Source: Cryptomeria japonica (Eukaryota > Streptophyta > Pinopsida > Cupressales > Cupressaceae). Taken from it: a stretch of 58,000 nucleotides of DNA. Under the pieces are notes generated by a model. That model ran no database searches. It saw only the letters and a program-made list of their open reading frames with translations, and was not told the DNA's origin. The stretch lies in assembly GCF_030272615.1 (NCBI RefSeq), contig NC_081412.1, positions 102,912,796-102,970,795 of the forward strand. The letters are read 5' to 3'. Positions 1-10,392 of this stretch are shown piece after piece (position 1 is the first letter of the stretch; each line of letters starts with the position of its first letter). The position numbers and the translations under genes are program-made.

Positions 1-161
1 AAATTGGATAGCTTTGAAAGAGATTCAAATCTAGTTTGCAAGCAGTAGTGGAGAACTCAAAGCGGTTATTTGGCATCCAACGGAGAGCGAAGTAAAGCAG
101 AATCAGGAAGCCCTAATTTCGCGTTTGAAAGGTATTTTTCGTGTTCTCGAAATACTCTACA

Positions 162-3100
162 ATGGCTTCCGCATCTCATACCAGTTCAAGCACATCTATT
201 GAGTCAGAAAGTTTCATTCAGAAGAAGTCCAAGTATAATGCTTTGTCACAAGTTCCAGCTGGAGTCATAGTCGAAGAAGGAATTTCAGACTATATTGATT
301 GCAAGATAGAAGACCTAGGGTCCTTAGCCATTCATACTCAATTAGGTCTATTTTGCGGAAAGGACAAAAGGATCAAACCGGAGTTCAGTATCTTAGAGAA
401 GAAAAAACTCCATAATGCGGTCTATTTTCTGGAAGACTTCACAGAGGATCACATCAGGATCATCTTGAGCAGAGTCCATGGTGACAAGATGTACCTGGAG
501 AGAACGCATGATATCATGCCTGAGGCAATTCATGCAGTCACCGGTTTCTGCAACACAGGGGAAGTGCCAGCCTTGAGAACGGTAAGCAAAATAGAAATGA
601 CCAAGCTCACCGGTTCGACAAGTGATTCACGAGGTATGACAGTTAATCCTATCAAGGATGAACTGGTAAAATACGCCTACATGGTGATAGGCTACAAAAC
701 ATTCTCAGCCAGCAGGATTAATTCTGTATCTGCTGCAGCGGTAAATGCCGCTTACCGGATGATTATAGAGGATAAATCATTTGACTTATGCACCGGTATG
801 CAGAGGCAACTCTTGTCAAATCTCAAGGCAATCAAAAAGGACAATTCACTGAGATTTAAGTTTGGACAACTACTGGTAGGGTTGTTTTTCTATTTCCAAG
901 GCTACTTTCCTGGTGTAGGAGATGTCCAGTGGTCCCCTGACCAACCGGTAACCAAGCAGATAAAGGAAAGTGTGCAAGCCATTGGAACCGGCTACCTTGA
1001 GGTACTAAACAAATACTTTGATGAGTTCAGAAGAAAGATGAGTCAGAGGTTACAAATCTCAGGTGACATAGTGAAGAAGTATGAAGATGACATCTGTTTC
1101 ACTATTCAGGTGGACATATGTCTAATGGAGGCTGTTGAGCCTAGAATGGAGGAAGTGGAGCCTATGGGCTATGAGGTCATGTTTGACATGCTGGAAGGGT
1201 ATGCTTCAACCCTTATTGCCTCGCCTCTTGATCCAAAGGCTAAGCGAACCGGAACCTACTTGGAGAGGATCGCACCGGTTGAAGAACCATCGGTGAAGAA
1301 GGGAAAAGAACCGGCAACTAAGAAAGCTAAGGCAGTGCCTGCAGCATCGGCACCGGCTACCACTGTGACTCCAAGAGTGACCAAGCGGTCACCGGCAAAG
1401 AAGAAACCGGAGGTAACACCGGCAAAAGTCTTCGAAAGAAAGAGGAAGACTAAGGCAAATGAACCGGACTCCGAAGAAACTGAGTCTGATGAACAGCCAA
1501 AGAAGGCTAGATAGACCAAGAAGGTGAAGAAGAATGAACCGGCAACATCTGCACCGGTAAATATAGATATCTCCTCTTACAAACCTTTGACACATTGTCA
1601 AAGAACAGTAAAGAATATTAGGAGAAAGTTACTTCATGATTTAATTGATTATTATGATGAATTCAATAGTGAAGAAAAAGATGAAGTACTGCAAGAAATC
1701 ATTCTTTATTTATGCAAAAATGACCGGTCACCATCAGAGATTAAATCTTAGACACCGGATTCATTATTTAAAGCATTGGATAACAAATGGCACATTGCCA
1801 TTGAAAAGGAACAAGAGATTAGGGAGAAAGTTTTTGCACAGTACTTCCCCAAACTCTCAAATTCAGAATTATTTGATGTATTGGATCAAAATAAAGGTCT
1901 CTTCTTCACAAGGAGAAGAAGACTTTGGTTGTTGGAAGGGAGAGTTGATGATGTAGAAAAGGATACACATCAACACATGGCCCATGCTATCAACTCTCAC
2001 AAAGCTTGAATGGCCAACCTCCAAGCAGAAAAGGAACCGGTTATTTCCAAACCGGATGAGGTTTTTGATGAGGAAGGAAACCTGGTGGAGGAACCAATCG
2101 ACACCATAGATGTCGATGCCCTGGAGATAGAAGATGTCACTCAGGACATACCTTCTGAGGGAACTGAACAGGGGCAACAAGCCGATCAGGGTAGTGAACA
2201 AGCTGTGGACACACAACAAGCGGCAAAAGAACAGGAAGAGAAAAAGAAGAAGGATGAAGATGAGAAACAAGAAAAAGAGGAAGAGAAGAGAAAAGAGGAA
2301 GAGGAGAAAAGAAAAGATGAAGAGAAGAAGAAGCAAGAAAAAGAAAGGAAGAAGAAAGAAGAAGAGGACAAGGAAGAAAAGAAGAAGAAGGAAGAACAAG
2401 AAAAGAGAAAGAAGGAAGAGGAAGAAAAGAAGAAGAAAGAAGAGGAGAAGAAGAAGAAGGAAGAGGAAGAGAAGAAGAAGAGGGAAGAAGAAGAAAAGGA
2501 AGAGCAGAAGAGGAGAGCAGAGGAGAAGAAAAAGGCAGAGGAAGACAAGGAAGAAGAGAAGAGAAGAGAAGCGGAAAAGAAGAAAGCTGAAGAAGCCAAG
2601 GAACAAGAAGTGGCCAAAAGCTCTCAGGTGGAGACTCCGAAGGCAACCGGAAGTCAACCCTCACCGGTTGATCTTTCTAGTCCTATCGATCTCCAATCTG
2701 CAAGTGAGTCGGAGCTTATGCAGAGCATCAAGGTTGCTCAAGAGTGCCTTGAGATCATTCGCAGGAAAAAGGAACAGGACATCATTCAGGCAGCTGTAGA
2801 CACACTTACCGGTTTAATCCCCGGTACTAATCTTCCTGACACTGATTGATCACTAGCACAACTCAAACTTCTGTGTACTTTAGTGGATGATCAGGTGCAG
2901 GGTCTAGAAGAAGCAGCAGAGGCCAATGTAAAGAAAGAGCACCAAAAGGCTCTTAATGTTGCTCTCGTGAAGAAATTAAATGAGCTTAGGACTGAACTGT
3001 TAAAGGATCAAAAGGACATAAGGAGTGCCTTGGATGAGGGAAACTTGCTACTCAACAAAATCTGTCAACCTCATCTGTTCTGTGATGATGTGCTAGCCAA

Positions 3101-3494
3101 GAAGCAACAACTTCAAACGGACTTACAGTCCTACTTAAGCACATTCAAAACTCCTTACGACTCCTTTGCAGCATATGGGCAAACCGTTCACTGGTTCCAG
3201 ATCCAGTCAGCCAAGATAGAGCAAGAGATCAGCACAAGGTCTAGGGATTTGTAGGAGCTTCAACTAGTATTACTTCCACGACTGCAAATTCTCCAGAAAT
3301 GCTATCTGAACCTGGATGCCCTGACAGTCACCCAAGAACTGAGCACAATAGATGCCATGGAGGAACAGGTATCACAGATGCAGACAGAGAAGGAAGTGGC
3401 GACCTCCCTACTTGAGTCCTGGTCTCTTTCCATGAAACAATTTTTGCAGGACTACAAAGCGGTTTTTGACAAGTATTATTCATTATTGTCATAA
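162..3494 (+). pseudogene. ORF-A1: 1,110-codon element-encoded protein of unknown function, broken by five stops
   Basis: One frame runs from the ATG at 162 to the TAA at 3492 with no frameshift, broken only by TAG 1512, TAG 1749, TGA 2007, TGA 2847 and TAG 3252. The ATG at 162 is preferred to the one at 141 because the homologue in A2 (ATG 49295) also starts Met-Ala-Ser. Residues about 40-350 are a globular part shared with A2: IEDLG near the start, then LSRVHG, KLTG, a Tyr/Ser-rich stretch with SASRINS, and LMEAVEPR. A Lys/Pro/Ala-rich, NLS-like linker follows (about 370-460), then an acidic segment, a Lys/Glu-rich stretch (2230-2610) and a C-terminal coiled coil (about 910-1100). No catalytic motif was recognised. 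It could be compared with plant retrotransposon accessory proteins or an env-like frame; no function is claimed. Confidence 0.75.
2228..2610 (+). repeat. About 380-bp purine tract (GAA/GAG/AAG-rich) inside ORF-A1
   Basis: The + strand is almost free of pyrimidines for about 380 bases and reads as irregular GAAGAG/AAGAAG units. It encodes the Lys/Glu run of ORF-A1. The homologous frame in A2 has no comparable tract, so this looks like a local triplet expansion. Several long open frames on both strands here are by-products of the composition. Confidence 0.85.
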
Positions 3495-3845
3495 ACTCTT
3501 TTATATATACATGGAAACAGGGTTTTTTTTTCAGCGGTACTTTGTCATTGTTGGCAAAGGGGGAGAAGTATATGGTCTTAAAATTTTGATGGTTTTAAAA
3601 TTTTGAAATTTTGGTATATCAGAGGGAGAAGTATCTGTTTTCAAATTTTGATATATGCTGTGATATATGCTATATGCTCTGATGGTTATGCTCTGAATGC
3701 AAAATTGCTATACACTCTGTTGATTAAGGGATAGTGTATATGCTTAGGGGGAGCAATTTTGTTAATGGCAAGTTTTTGTTGTAAAACACTTAGATGTCAA
3801 AATTTTATTTTCCTAAGTGTTGCCATCAATGCCAAAGGGGGAGAT
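3495..3845 (+). promoter_or_regulatory. 3' non-coding tail of A1 with polypurine tract and two upstream G-rich copies
   Basis: The stretch has no gene. It holds three AGGGGGAG motifs, near 3556, 3746 and 3837. The last one, in AAAGGGGGAGA at 3834-3844, abuts the LTR and is the polypurine tract that primes plus-strand synthesis in LTR elements. A2 has the same trio at matching places, and both final copies are preceded by GCCATCAATGCC. Confidence 0.75.
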
Positions 3846-5041
3846 TGTTGGCATTTTTGATGTTTATGTTGTGATTGTCATTGATGGACACACACTTGTA
3901 TTGAGATCCCCTTTATATGTATGAGCTCATGCTCAACCGGTATTTGTTCCAACCGGTATGTTGTATTCCAGTCTTTAGACTAGTAGTGATTTTGCAGAAT
4001 GTGTTTCCCGGTCTGAAGCGGCATGTCGACGCCAAGCAGTTCGCAGATCACAAGCGGTACGAGGAAGCAAAGCGGCACAACACATTCTTACCAGTCTTCA
4101 TTTTTGTCAAACCAGCAACCGGTATTTTGTATGAATTGGTAATACTCTGTGATGAGTTACCAACCGGCATTTTGTGATGAGTTACCAATCCACTGATTGT
4201 TTGACGGTGCCGACACATTGACGGTGATTCTTGTGTCGTGTTACTGAGTATGTCTAGATTCACTGAACCTAGGAAATTGTAATGTAATCCTATTGGACTG
4301 ACATGAAATCAGATTCCTTTAAAAGGACATCATGTCTAGGGTTTTTGAGTTGTTGAAGAAGTTGCGAAAAGAGTTAATGTTGAGATAGGGTTTAAGGTGG
4401 AAGTGGAGAGCGATCTTATCAGAGAAGATCGAGTTGTAACTGAGAGAGAGATAGAGAAGACTGAAGTAATGCTGGAATGCATTAGCTGTGAGCAATACTG
4501 GATCTAACCAAGTAGTTTGTGCTATTAGATAGATCAAACACTTGTTGATTACTCACATCTTTAACAAGTCAGTAGCCCCTAACCAGGTAGGCCTCAAAGC
4601 CTTTGTAAAATCCTCTAACAAGGTGGTTCACACATGTGAATCTAAAATCCTCTAACAAGGTAGTCTTTAATCGGACTTATCTCCTAACAGAGATTGAGAT
4701 TCCTAATAGGATCTGTTCTGGTGAAGAACATTGTAAGACCTTAACCGGTCTGACCTTAACCGGTCTGACCTTAACCGGTCTGGTTTCTATTCTGCAGATA
4801 GTGACTTGTGAGTTCCATTTCACCGTGGTTTTTCCCAGTTGGGTTTCCATGTCAAATATCTTGTGTTATGGTTGTATTGCTTTTGTGGGTGAATGTTTTA
4901 TTCACATTTTGGTTTGTATGTGCGGTAACCGGTTTGATTGTTAGACTGCTTTACCGATTTATCTTTAGACTGTGTAAGTGTTTTAGTGCAAAGATTTTTG
5001 GCATACTAATTCACCCCCCCTCTTAGTATTCATCAAGAACA
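3846..5041 (+). repeat. 3' LTR of element A1
   Basis: Starts TGTTGGCA directly after the polypurine tract and ends near an ACA at 5041 (about 1.2 kb). A run of seven C with the neighbouring TTCACCCCCCC and TCTTAGTAT lies just inside the end, and the equivalent block is present at the ends of both A2 LTRs. Because the 5' LTR is outside the window, neither target duplication nor LTR divergence can be checked. Confidence 0.75.
4736..4783 (+). repeat. 16-bp direct repeat, three copies, in the A1 LTR
   Basis: The unit GACCTTAACCGGTCTG is repeated three times head to tail. Each unit contains the ACCGGT motif that is abundant throughout family A. Confidence 0.95.
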
Positions 5042-6550
5042 AATATATCATGTATACTTAATCATCCTTTGTTTGTTTTGCAGATTAATAAAATCAAGAT
5101 GGAGGAGGATCAGGCCAGGACAAGGAAGACCTATTCAAGTTCCATCATCATCAAGGACACTTCAAATGCATGGAGGAGGACTCCAGGTGCTTCTAAAGCA
5201 TTGGAAGACTTCAAGTGTTCGAGCAATAGAGCAAACTGTCCTCAAAGAGATCACAAGATATCAGAGGAAAGATCTTGTAAGCATTTCAAGGCGAAGTGGG
5301 CTACTAAGGAGTGATCTCGCCATAAGGAGGCTTCATCAAACACATGAGAGTCAAGGAGATACATCTTTCATCTAGTACATCAGGGACAAAGGAGGATCGA
5401 CCAAAGATCATCACAGAGCAAGTACCAGACAAGGTGGCATCCCAGTCACTATTCCTCCAGTGAGATAGCTCCACCTCAGCATGTCCAGATTCAATGTACC
5501 TGACTCACCAGTGAGGACACAAACTTCAAGGCTCCTACCCCTGCTTCCTATTGGTTCTCAAGCATTGAATGTGATTTTCTCATTGGCTAAAGGAGTTTGT
5601 TATAACAAACCCTAATTAGGGTTTCTATCTTGTAATCTTAGCCATTGATTGTAAATCAATTAGAGCCATTGAAATGTAAGGAGCGCTCTATATAAAGCTC
5701 TGGCTCTTCATTTGTAGAGGTTGATAGTTAATAGTTAGCTAATAGAGGTTAGAATAGCTAATAGTCAGTAAAATAGAATAGCAATTAGAATAGATTAGGA
5801 GGAGAAGGCAAGAAATTGTTGCCTTGATTGTAAATGAACCCCATTTTCATTGAAGATATGGTGAAATATGTCGTTTCTTTGCAATATGCATGGTCTCTTG
5901 TTGGATCTTCATTTTAGTTGTTAAATAATTAGATTGAATAAAGGAAGTTATTGAATGCACTGGCGTGGAATCCGCCTAGTCCAAACCACTAGCCTCTTGC
6001 TGATTGTAAGGGCGCCCGACGTGGTCAACTGGCATTGAATGAGCTTAATCTCGAGTCGTTATGTGTCTATTGGTCATGCATTAACTTGGATGATGATCAG
6101 TGTTTGACAGTGATGATTTGAACATATTCGAAGCATCCCTTAGAAGATCGCATTGAGCTAGTGTTGAATTGTTCAGTTTGATGGTGAGACCTAGCCCAAT
6201 AGGACTCCACCTAGTCGTTCATTCATCTTCTTGCATTCTAGGCCTTAGATTAGATTCTCCAAACCCTGTATCTTTTGCCATTTCTTTATCTTCCATCTAG
6301 TAAATAGAACTTGAGTTCCAGCAAATTAAATGCTTAGGCAATCAAACGTAAGTCCCCTTGTGATTCCAACAAAATCACATCACACCAACAGAGCTTATCT
6401 ACACGTAGAGACCCTACATATCAGAACCTTTGAGTTGCCTCGATTGATCCTTAGGCGAAATCTTCAGCATTTGTGGAAACTTTGTTCGAGAGGATAGGAT
6501 ACCTTGGTATTTTATTCTGTGTTCGCATGTGCATAAAAAACATTTCAACA
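5042..6550 (+). mobile_element. Element of family B, 3' end (+ strand), truncated on the left by A1
   Basis: From about 5560 to 6550 this is homologous to the 3' end of element B on the - strand (17445-16586 joined to 10392-10272). Shared blocks include CCTAATTAGGG near 5613, ACTAGCCTCTTGCTGATTG near 5990, and TTGGTATTTTATT near 6505, with both copies ending in CAACA. A TATA-like CTCTATATAAAG lies at 5686-5697. The right end at 6550 joins directly to a Gypsy gag frame, as expected for an insertion into gag. A 100-codon open frame at 5073-5375 lies upstream of the terminal region and was not recognised; it may be the tail of the element's coding part. The A1 LTR ends at 5041, so A1 probably sits inside this element. 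Confidence 0.65.
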
Positions 6551-7320
6551 CTCGTGAATGGTGGTATCATGGATTAGTCACCCAAAACCACCAAAACATA
6601 AAAACCTATGATGTCTTTACCGAAAAACTAATTGACAGTTTTGATCAGAAGCACCCTGATAAATACTTAAAGAGTTAACAAGAATAAAGTAAGAGGGTTC
6701 CATTGATGACTACGTGGCTGAGTTTTAAAGACTATCCGTTATGGTACTCGAAATATTAGAAAGAAGACTCATCTACTTATTTATAAAGGATTGTCGGATA
6801 CCACCCAGGGTCTAGTAAGTGCCTTGGATTTTACTACACTTCAAAATGCAATCCTTAAAGCCACTCAACTTGATACCACCCAAACGAGGGAAAAGGATCA
6901 CTTAAAAATTTTAATAGGGTGGGATCAAAAGATAAGCACTCCTATGAGAAGGAAAAGCACAAGAGAGCATACCTCTTTTATGACGACCAAGAAGAACTAA
7001 GGAAGAAACGACTATGTTTTGATTTCAAGAAGAAATGGGAATGAGGACACACTCGTAAACAAGATGAAACCAAAGAGAAAAAGGTGTGTTACAAATGCAA
7101 ATATGAATGGAGGCACAAACACATTTTTAATCCAAAGGACCTTAAGTAGACAAACTCGAGTTTCAAATGTAAAGAAAGATGGGAGCCAGGGAATAAATGT
7201 GGGAAGAGAAGCCAAGCCCATAATATTGAAGCAATATCCAATAAAGAAACAAGAGATGAAGAAGGGTGGTAAGATAAGAGGAAACGACTACAGGATTCCT
7301 CACTAGGTACACCACCTCAT
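6551..7320 (+). pseudogene. Gypsy gag fragment (gypsy 1), decayed
   Basis: From 6552 a frame reads REWWYHGLVTQN and continues through a gag-like region; after frame changes it reads DDYVAEF near 6705 and GLSDTTQGLVSALDF near 6790. These follow the pattern of plant Ty3/Gypsy capsid domains (WW..L, then VAEF..L, then F..GL). A remnant of a zinc knuckle (CYKCKYE) is visible near 7090. Many stops and frame changes make it a relic. The left side is interrupted at 6550 by an element of family B, so the N-terminal half of gag lies beyond the window or is lost. No protease or reverse transcriptase follows before the next LTR-like boundary at 8549, which suggests an internal deletion. Confidence 0.7.
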
Positions 7321-7466
7321 ATGAGATGGCTGAAGGCCAGATGAGGCCAAGAGGGATGGCATATCCACTCTTGGGCCTAGGGTAGAGGATATCTTGGGTA
7401 CCCTGTCATGCCTCCTTATCCTAGCCCTTTATGGTTGAACACCATAAATACAATTAGATATATGAA

Positions 7467-7870
7467 CTGATTTCCCCAAGAAATGGATCTGGTCTCGGTT
7501 GGATGTTCCTACCTCCTGTGGACCAAATGATGCATTGATTAACCAAAGAGATGGATTTGGTTTTGGTTGGACGTTCCTACCTCTTGTGGGCTAAGTGATG
7601 AATTGATTACCCCAAGGATCTAGTCCTAGTTGGACATTATTGCCTCTTGCGGGCTAAGTGATGAATTGATTACCCCAAGGGATGGATCTGGTCGTGGTTG
7701 GACGTTCTTTCTTCTTGTGGGCTAAGTGATGAATTGATTACCCCAAGGGGTAGATCTGGTCTTGGTTGGACGTTCCTTGGTTGGACGTTCCTGCCTCTTG
7801 TGGGCTAAGTGATGAATTGGTTACCCCAAGAGATGGATTTGGTTGGACGTTATTGCCTCTTGGGTTGGGC
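7467..7870 (+). repeat. Tandem repeat, 63-68 bp unit, about six copies
   Basis: Units carry the blocks ATTACCCCAAGG, GGATCTGGTC, TTGGTTGGACGTTCC and CTCTTGTGGGCTAAGTGATG in order. Spacing of the ACCCCAAG/ACCAAAG block is 68, 68 and 63 bp for the first units. One unit contains a further small duplication of CCTTGGTTGGACGTT near 7765. It lies between the gag relic and the LTR of the same element and shows no coding potential. Confidence 0.9.
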
Positions 7871-8548
7871 AATTTACTGGTGTCCTTTCAAGTCTCCTAC
7901 CGAACTGAGCAATTATTGGTTATAGGATAATTAACTAGTCATAATGTCTATCATAATTTTCTTATTCACTAAATGCTCATTATTTCTTAATACCATTAAT
8001 GGTAGATTGAGTTTACTTAGCATGTTATTGTTGAATTGTTGTTTCCTTTCATAAACAAGTTGATTCCAAAATGTGTTAGGGTAAATCCATGGATGCATTC
8101 TAGTCAATGAGAAGGAATATAAGAATACTTGTATTTGTGTGCATACTTCGTGTCTGCATTCATGTGTATGCTCCATGTTTTTAATGTCTATACACTGTGT
8201 TTAGCATATCTACTGCATGAATGTTTATGATTATTGTTTCCTATCATCAGGAACTCTATTTTTGGTTGATCTAGATGAGAATAACAAGAGTCAACCAAAA
8301 GAGATGAATTTATCTAGGAAAGAACTTTGCATCTGAGGTCAGAGTTGTGTGTCATGCTTCTAATTGTCTTCTCATTATATGGGAAGCCCTAAGGCTAACC
8401 CAAAACAATTCTTCCAATTATAGTTGATGAGAGAAAACTTGTCTTAAGATTACAAATTCTCAAAACGGTTAGTTAGGAATCCTTGCATTGAGAAAATTTA
8501 GTTAAAACAATCATTGCTCGAGGACAAGAAATTTTGGGAAGGGCAGAC
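7871..8548 (+). other. Non-coding tail of gypsy 1 ending in a polypurine-like tract
   Basis: No gene was recognised. The last bases (8532-8548, TTTTGGGAAGGGCAGAC) match the context at 25604-25620 (TTTTGGAAAGGGTGGAC), and both are preceded by a GAGGACAAG block. In each case an LTR-like TGT start follows, so this is the likely polypurine tract. Confidence 0.55.
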
Positions 8549-10029
8549 TGTCATGTCCTTACCAGAAACTAGGTCAAATACACAAACTACATCTATAAAT
8601 ACCCCTATATCTGTTCTAAATAAACCCTAGCCAACCTTAGAGGAAGAGTTTTGAATTGTTTTCTAAATATTTTTTATATATATTCCCAAGTGGGATGACC
8701 CTCTAATAGCTAGTGCTGCCTTGGAAGAAGGAATACAAGCAATAAAAATTTATAATCTGCCTTGACCGACCTCTTATGGAGAAGCGCCCATCCTTGGCCA
8801 AAGAAGTTTTGAAACTATAAAACCCTTTTTAATGCTAAATATTAAACAATTAAGCAATAATAAGGGCTGACCTCATGGGAAGAGACACGTCCCTTGGTAA
8901 AGGGGTATGTTAGATCAGGTATAAATAAGGTTAAGTGGAGATGTGAATGCCAAAGGGAAAGACAATACTCTTCTGCTCATTAGCAGACTGATAAGCAGGC
9001 CCAAAATTACAGAAATCAGAACAAAAGAACAGCAACTGGAGTAATATTGGACAGTGATGTAATTGCCTATAATTAAGAATAATCATCACCAATGTCTATG
9101 GCAGCAGATCGATCAGGATCAGAAATAATCATATAAGCAGCAAGCCAATTTTGCCAATATCATCTAAAGATTCTAAACCATTGTGGGCAAGTTACAAGGT
9201 AATCCAGAAAAGGGACATTACAACACATTTGCTTAAACAACATTATGGTAGATGAACCAAGATAGTTACAATAAAGCCACTTCCATTCTTCAGCATGGTT
9301 ATAGGAGCAAAGCTCTCTACATCAGCATTGTGTTGGATAATGACACATCTTGTTACATGTACATGCATACAATGCTATCAATATAGAGGATCGATGCCTC
9401 TATGGTTTTGTGCCATCAATATGAAGCTCCATAGTTCTTCTTAGAGCTAGAGCACACACAGTTTCTCAAATTAACTAGTATATGTTAAGACTTCTCAGTA
9501 AAGGATACAAGACTTGCAACATGTCGAACAACATTGATATCAAGAACTATTTTGATTAGATAACCTTAGGCCAGCCTCACACAATTCTAATTGGTCTACC
9601 TCAAAACTACCATTTAATACAATTTTGATTGGTTTATCCTAGAACCTGCATCACTGCACTAGCCTTGTACTATTCTGATTGGAATACCCTAGAATTAGTG
9701 CAACTACAACTTTGGTGTCAACTTTTTACGCAGTTTTCTCTCATGTATAGGGAATCTTCACACATCCCTTGAGGTAGCAAGGGTATGCATATACCCCACT
9801 TCCTAGCATTAGATGGGATATCACTTACATCCCTAGGCATTCACAAACACTCACATTAGGAGCATTAGCTCAACAAAATCTAAGAACTCAAAACATACTA
9901 TGATGGGGAACATTTGCTCATCTAGTGGCGTTGAATGATCTAAGAACAATGGAGGTTCTATAAGGGATTCTGCCTAATTGTAGAGCTCAACAGCTCTTGG
10001 TCATATTTGGGTTATTTAGTAAATATACA
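8549..10029 (+). repeat. Gypsy 3' LTR (start at 8549, end not resolved) and unassigned repeat DNA
   Basis: The LTR probably starts TGTCATGTCC at 8549, and a TATA-like TCTATAAATACC is at about 8591-8602. The right end was not found. From about 8950 to 10029 nothing coding was recognised; the stretch is likely decayed LTR or internal retroelement sequence. Confidence 0.45.
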
Positions 10030-10271
10030 CTCTTCTTTGCCATCCGAGCAGATTTCAAAACTTCTTAAGCAATAGATTTATTTTTCAAAGAAGTATTCAG
10101 ATTGCATGAATTGCCTAGAAATATAGTTAGTGATAGCCATAGAAATATTTTGACTTCCTTTCAGGAAAAAAACTATTTCACTTGGTAGGTATAGAGCTCA
10201 CCCCGAGCACAAATTATCATGTTCAAATATATGGACAAACAAAAATTGTGAATAAATGGGTTGAGGGGTAC
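10030..10271 (+). pseudogene. Gypsy integrase fragment, left half (gypsy 2)
   Basis: Conceptual reading gives a degenerate integrase core: FRLHELPRNIVSD, then LTSFQEK, then YMDKQK (from a Y.PQTDGQTE-type motif), ending in a frame for VEGY. The frame stops dead at 10271 where element B begins and resumes at 24901 with the next residues of the same domain (LGNYVS, then AWVEW). This places the insertion inside one Gypsy integrase. Confidence 0.75.
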
Positions 10272-10392
10272 TGTTGATGTGTGTTTTAGGCACTTAACAT
10301 TCAAAATAAAATACCAAAGTATTCTACCCTCTCTTGAACAAAATCACCTCAGATGCTAAGGGTAAGATCAACTAAAATGATTCCAAGGTTTT

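Larger units (their letters stand above)
1..5041 (+). mobile_element. LTR retrotransposon A1, 3' portion (5' end outside window)
   Basis: The stretch reads as the 3' part of an LTR element: a long reading frame (162-3494), a non-coding tail with G-rich purine motifs, a polypurine tract at 3834-3844, then an LTR starting TGTTGGCA at 3846. The same order and the same polypurine tract plus LTR start recur in the complete element A2 (46808-53657), and their long frames are homologous, so A1 and A2 belong to one family. The 5' LTR, primer site and any gag-pol lie left of the window, so it cannot be said whether A1 is autonomous. Tail position of the extra frame is like the env-like frame of SIRE/Maximus-type Copia elements, but no sequence likeness to those was recognised. 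Its right border at 5041 is set by the terminal ACA and is uncertain by a few bases. Confidence 0.8.

Noticed and set aside
1869-2799. Long - strand and other-frame open frames across the purine tract (Leu/Phe/Ser-rich and Lys/Arg-rich)
   Set aside because: Composition artefacts of a purine-only strand; the ORF-A frame is supported by the homologue in A2.
162-3494. In-frame TAG/TGA codons as deliberate readthrough or a recoded genetic code
   Set aside because: ORF-A2 has different stops at different places and also frameshifts, and plant nuclear genes use the standard code; decay is simpler.
3917-5026. Open frames inside the A1 LTR
   Set aside because: Short, not conserved in the A2 LTRs, no known motif.
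7467-7870. CRISPR-like regular repeats
   Set aside because: Units are contiguous tandem copies without unique spacers, in a plant genome.
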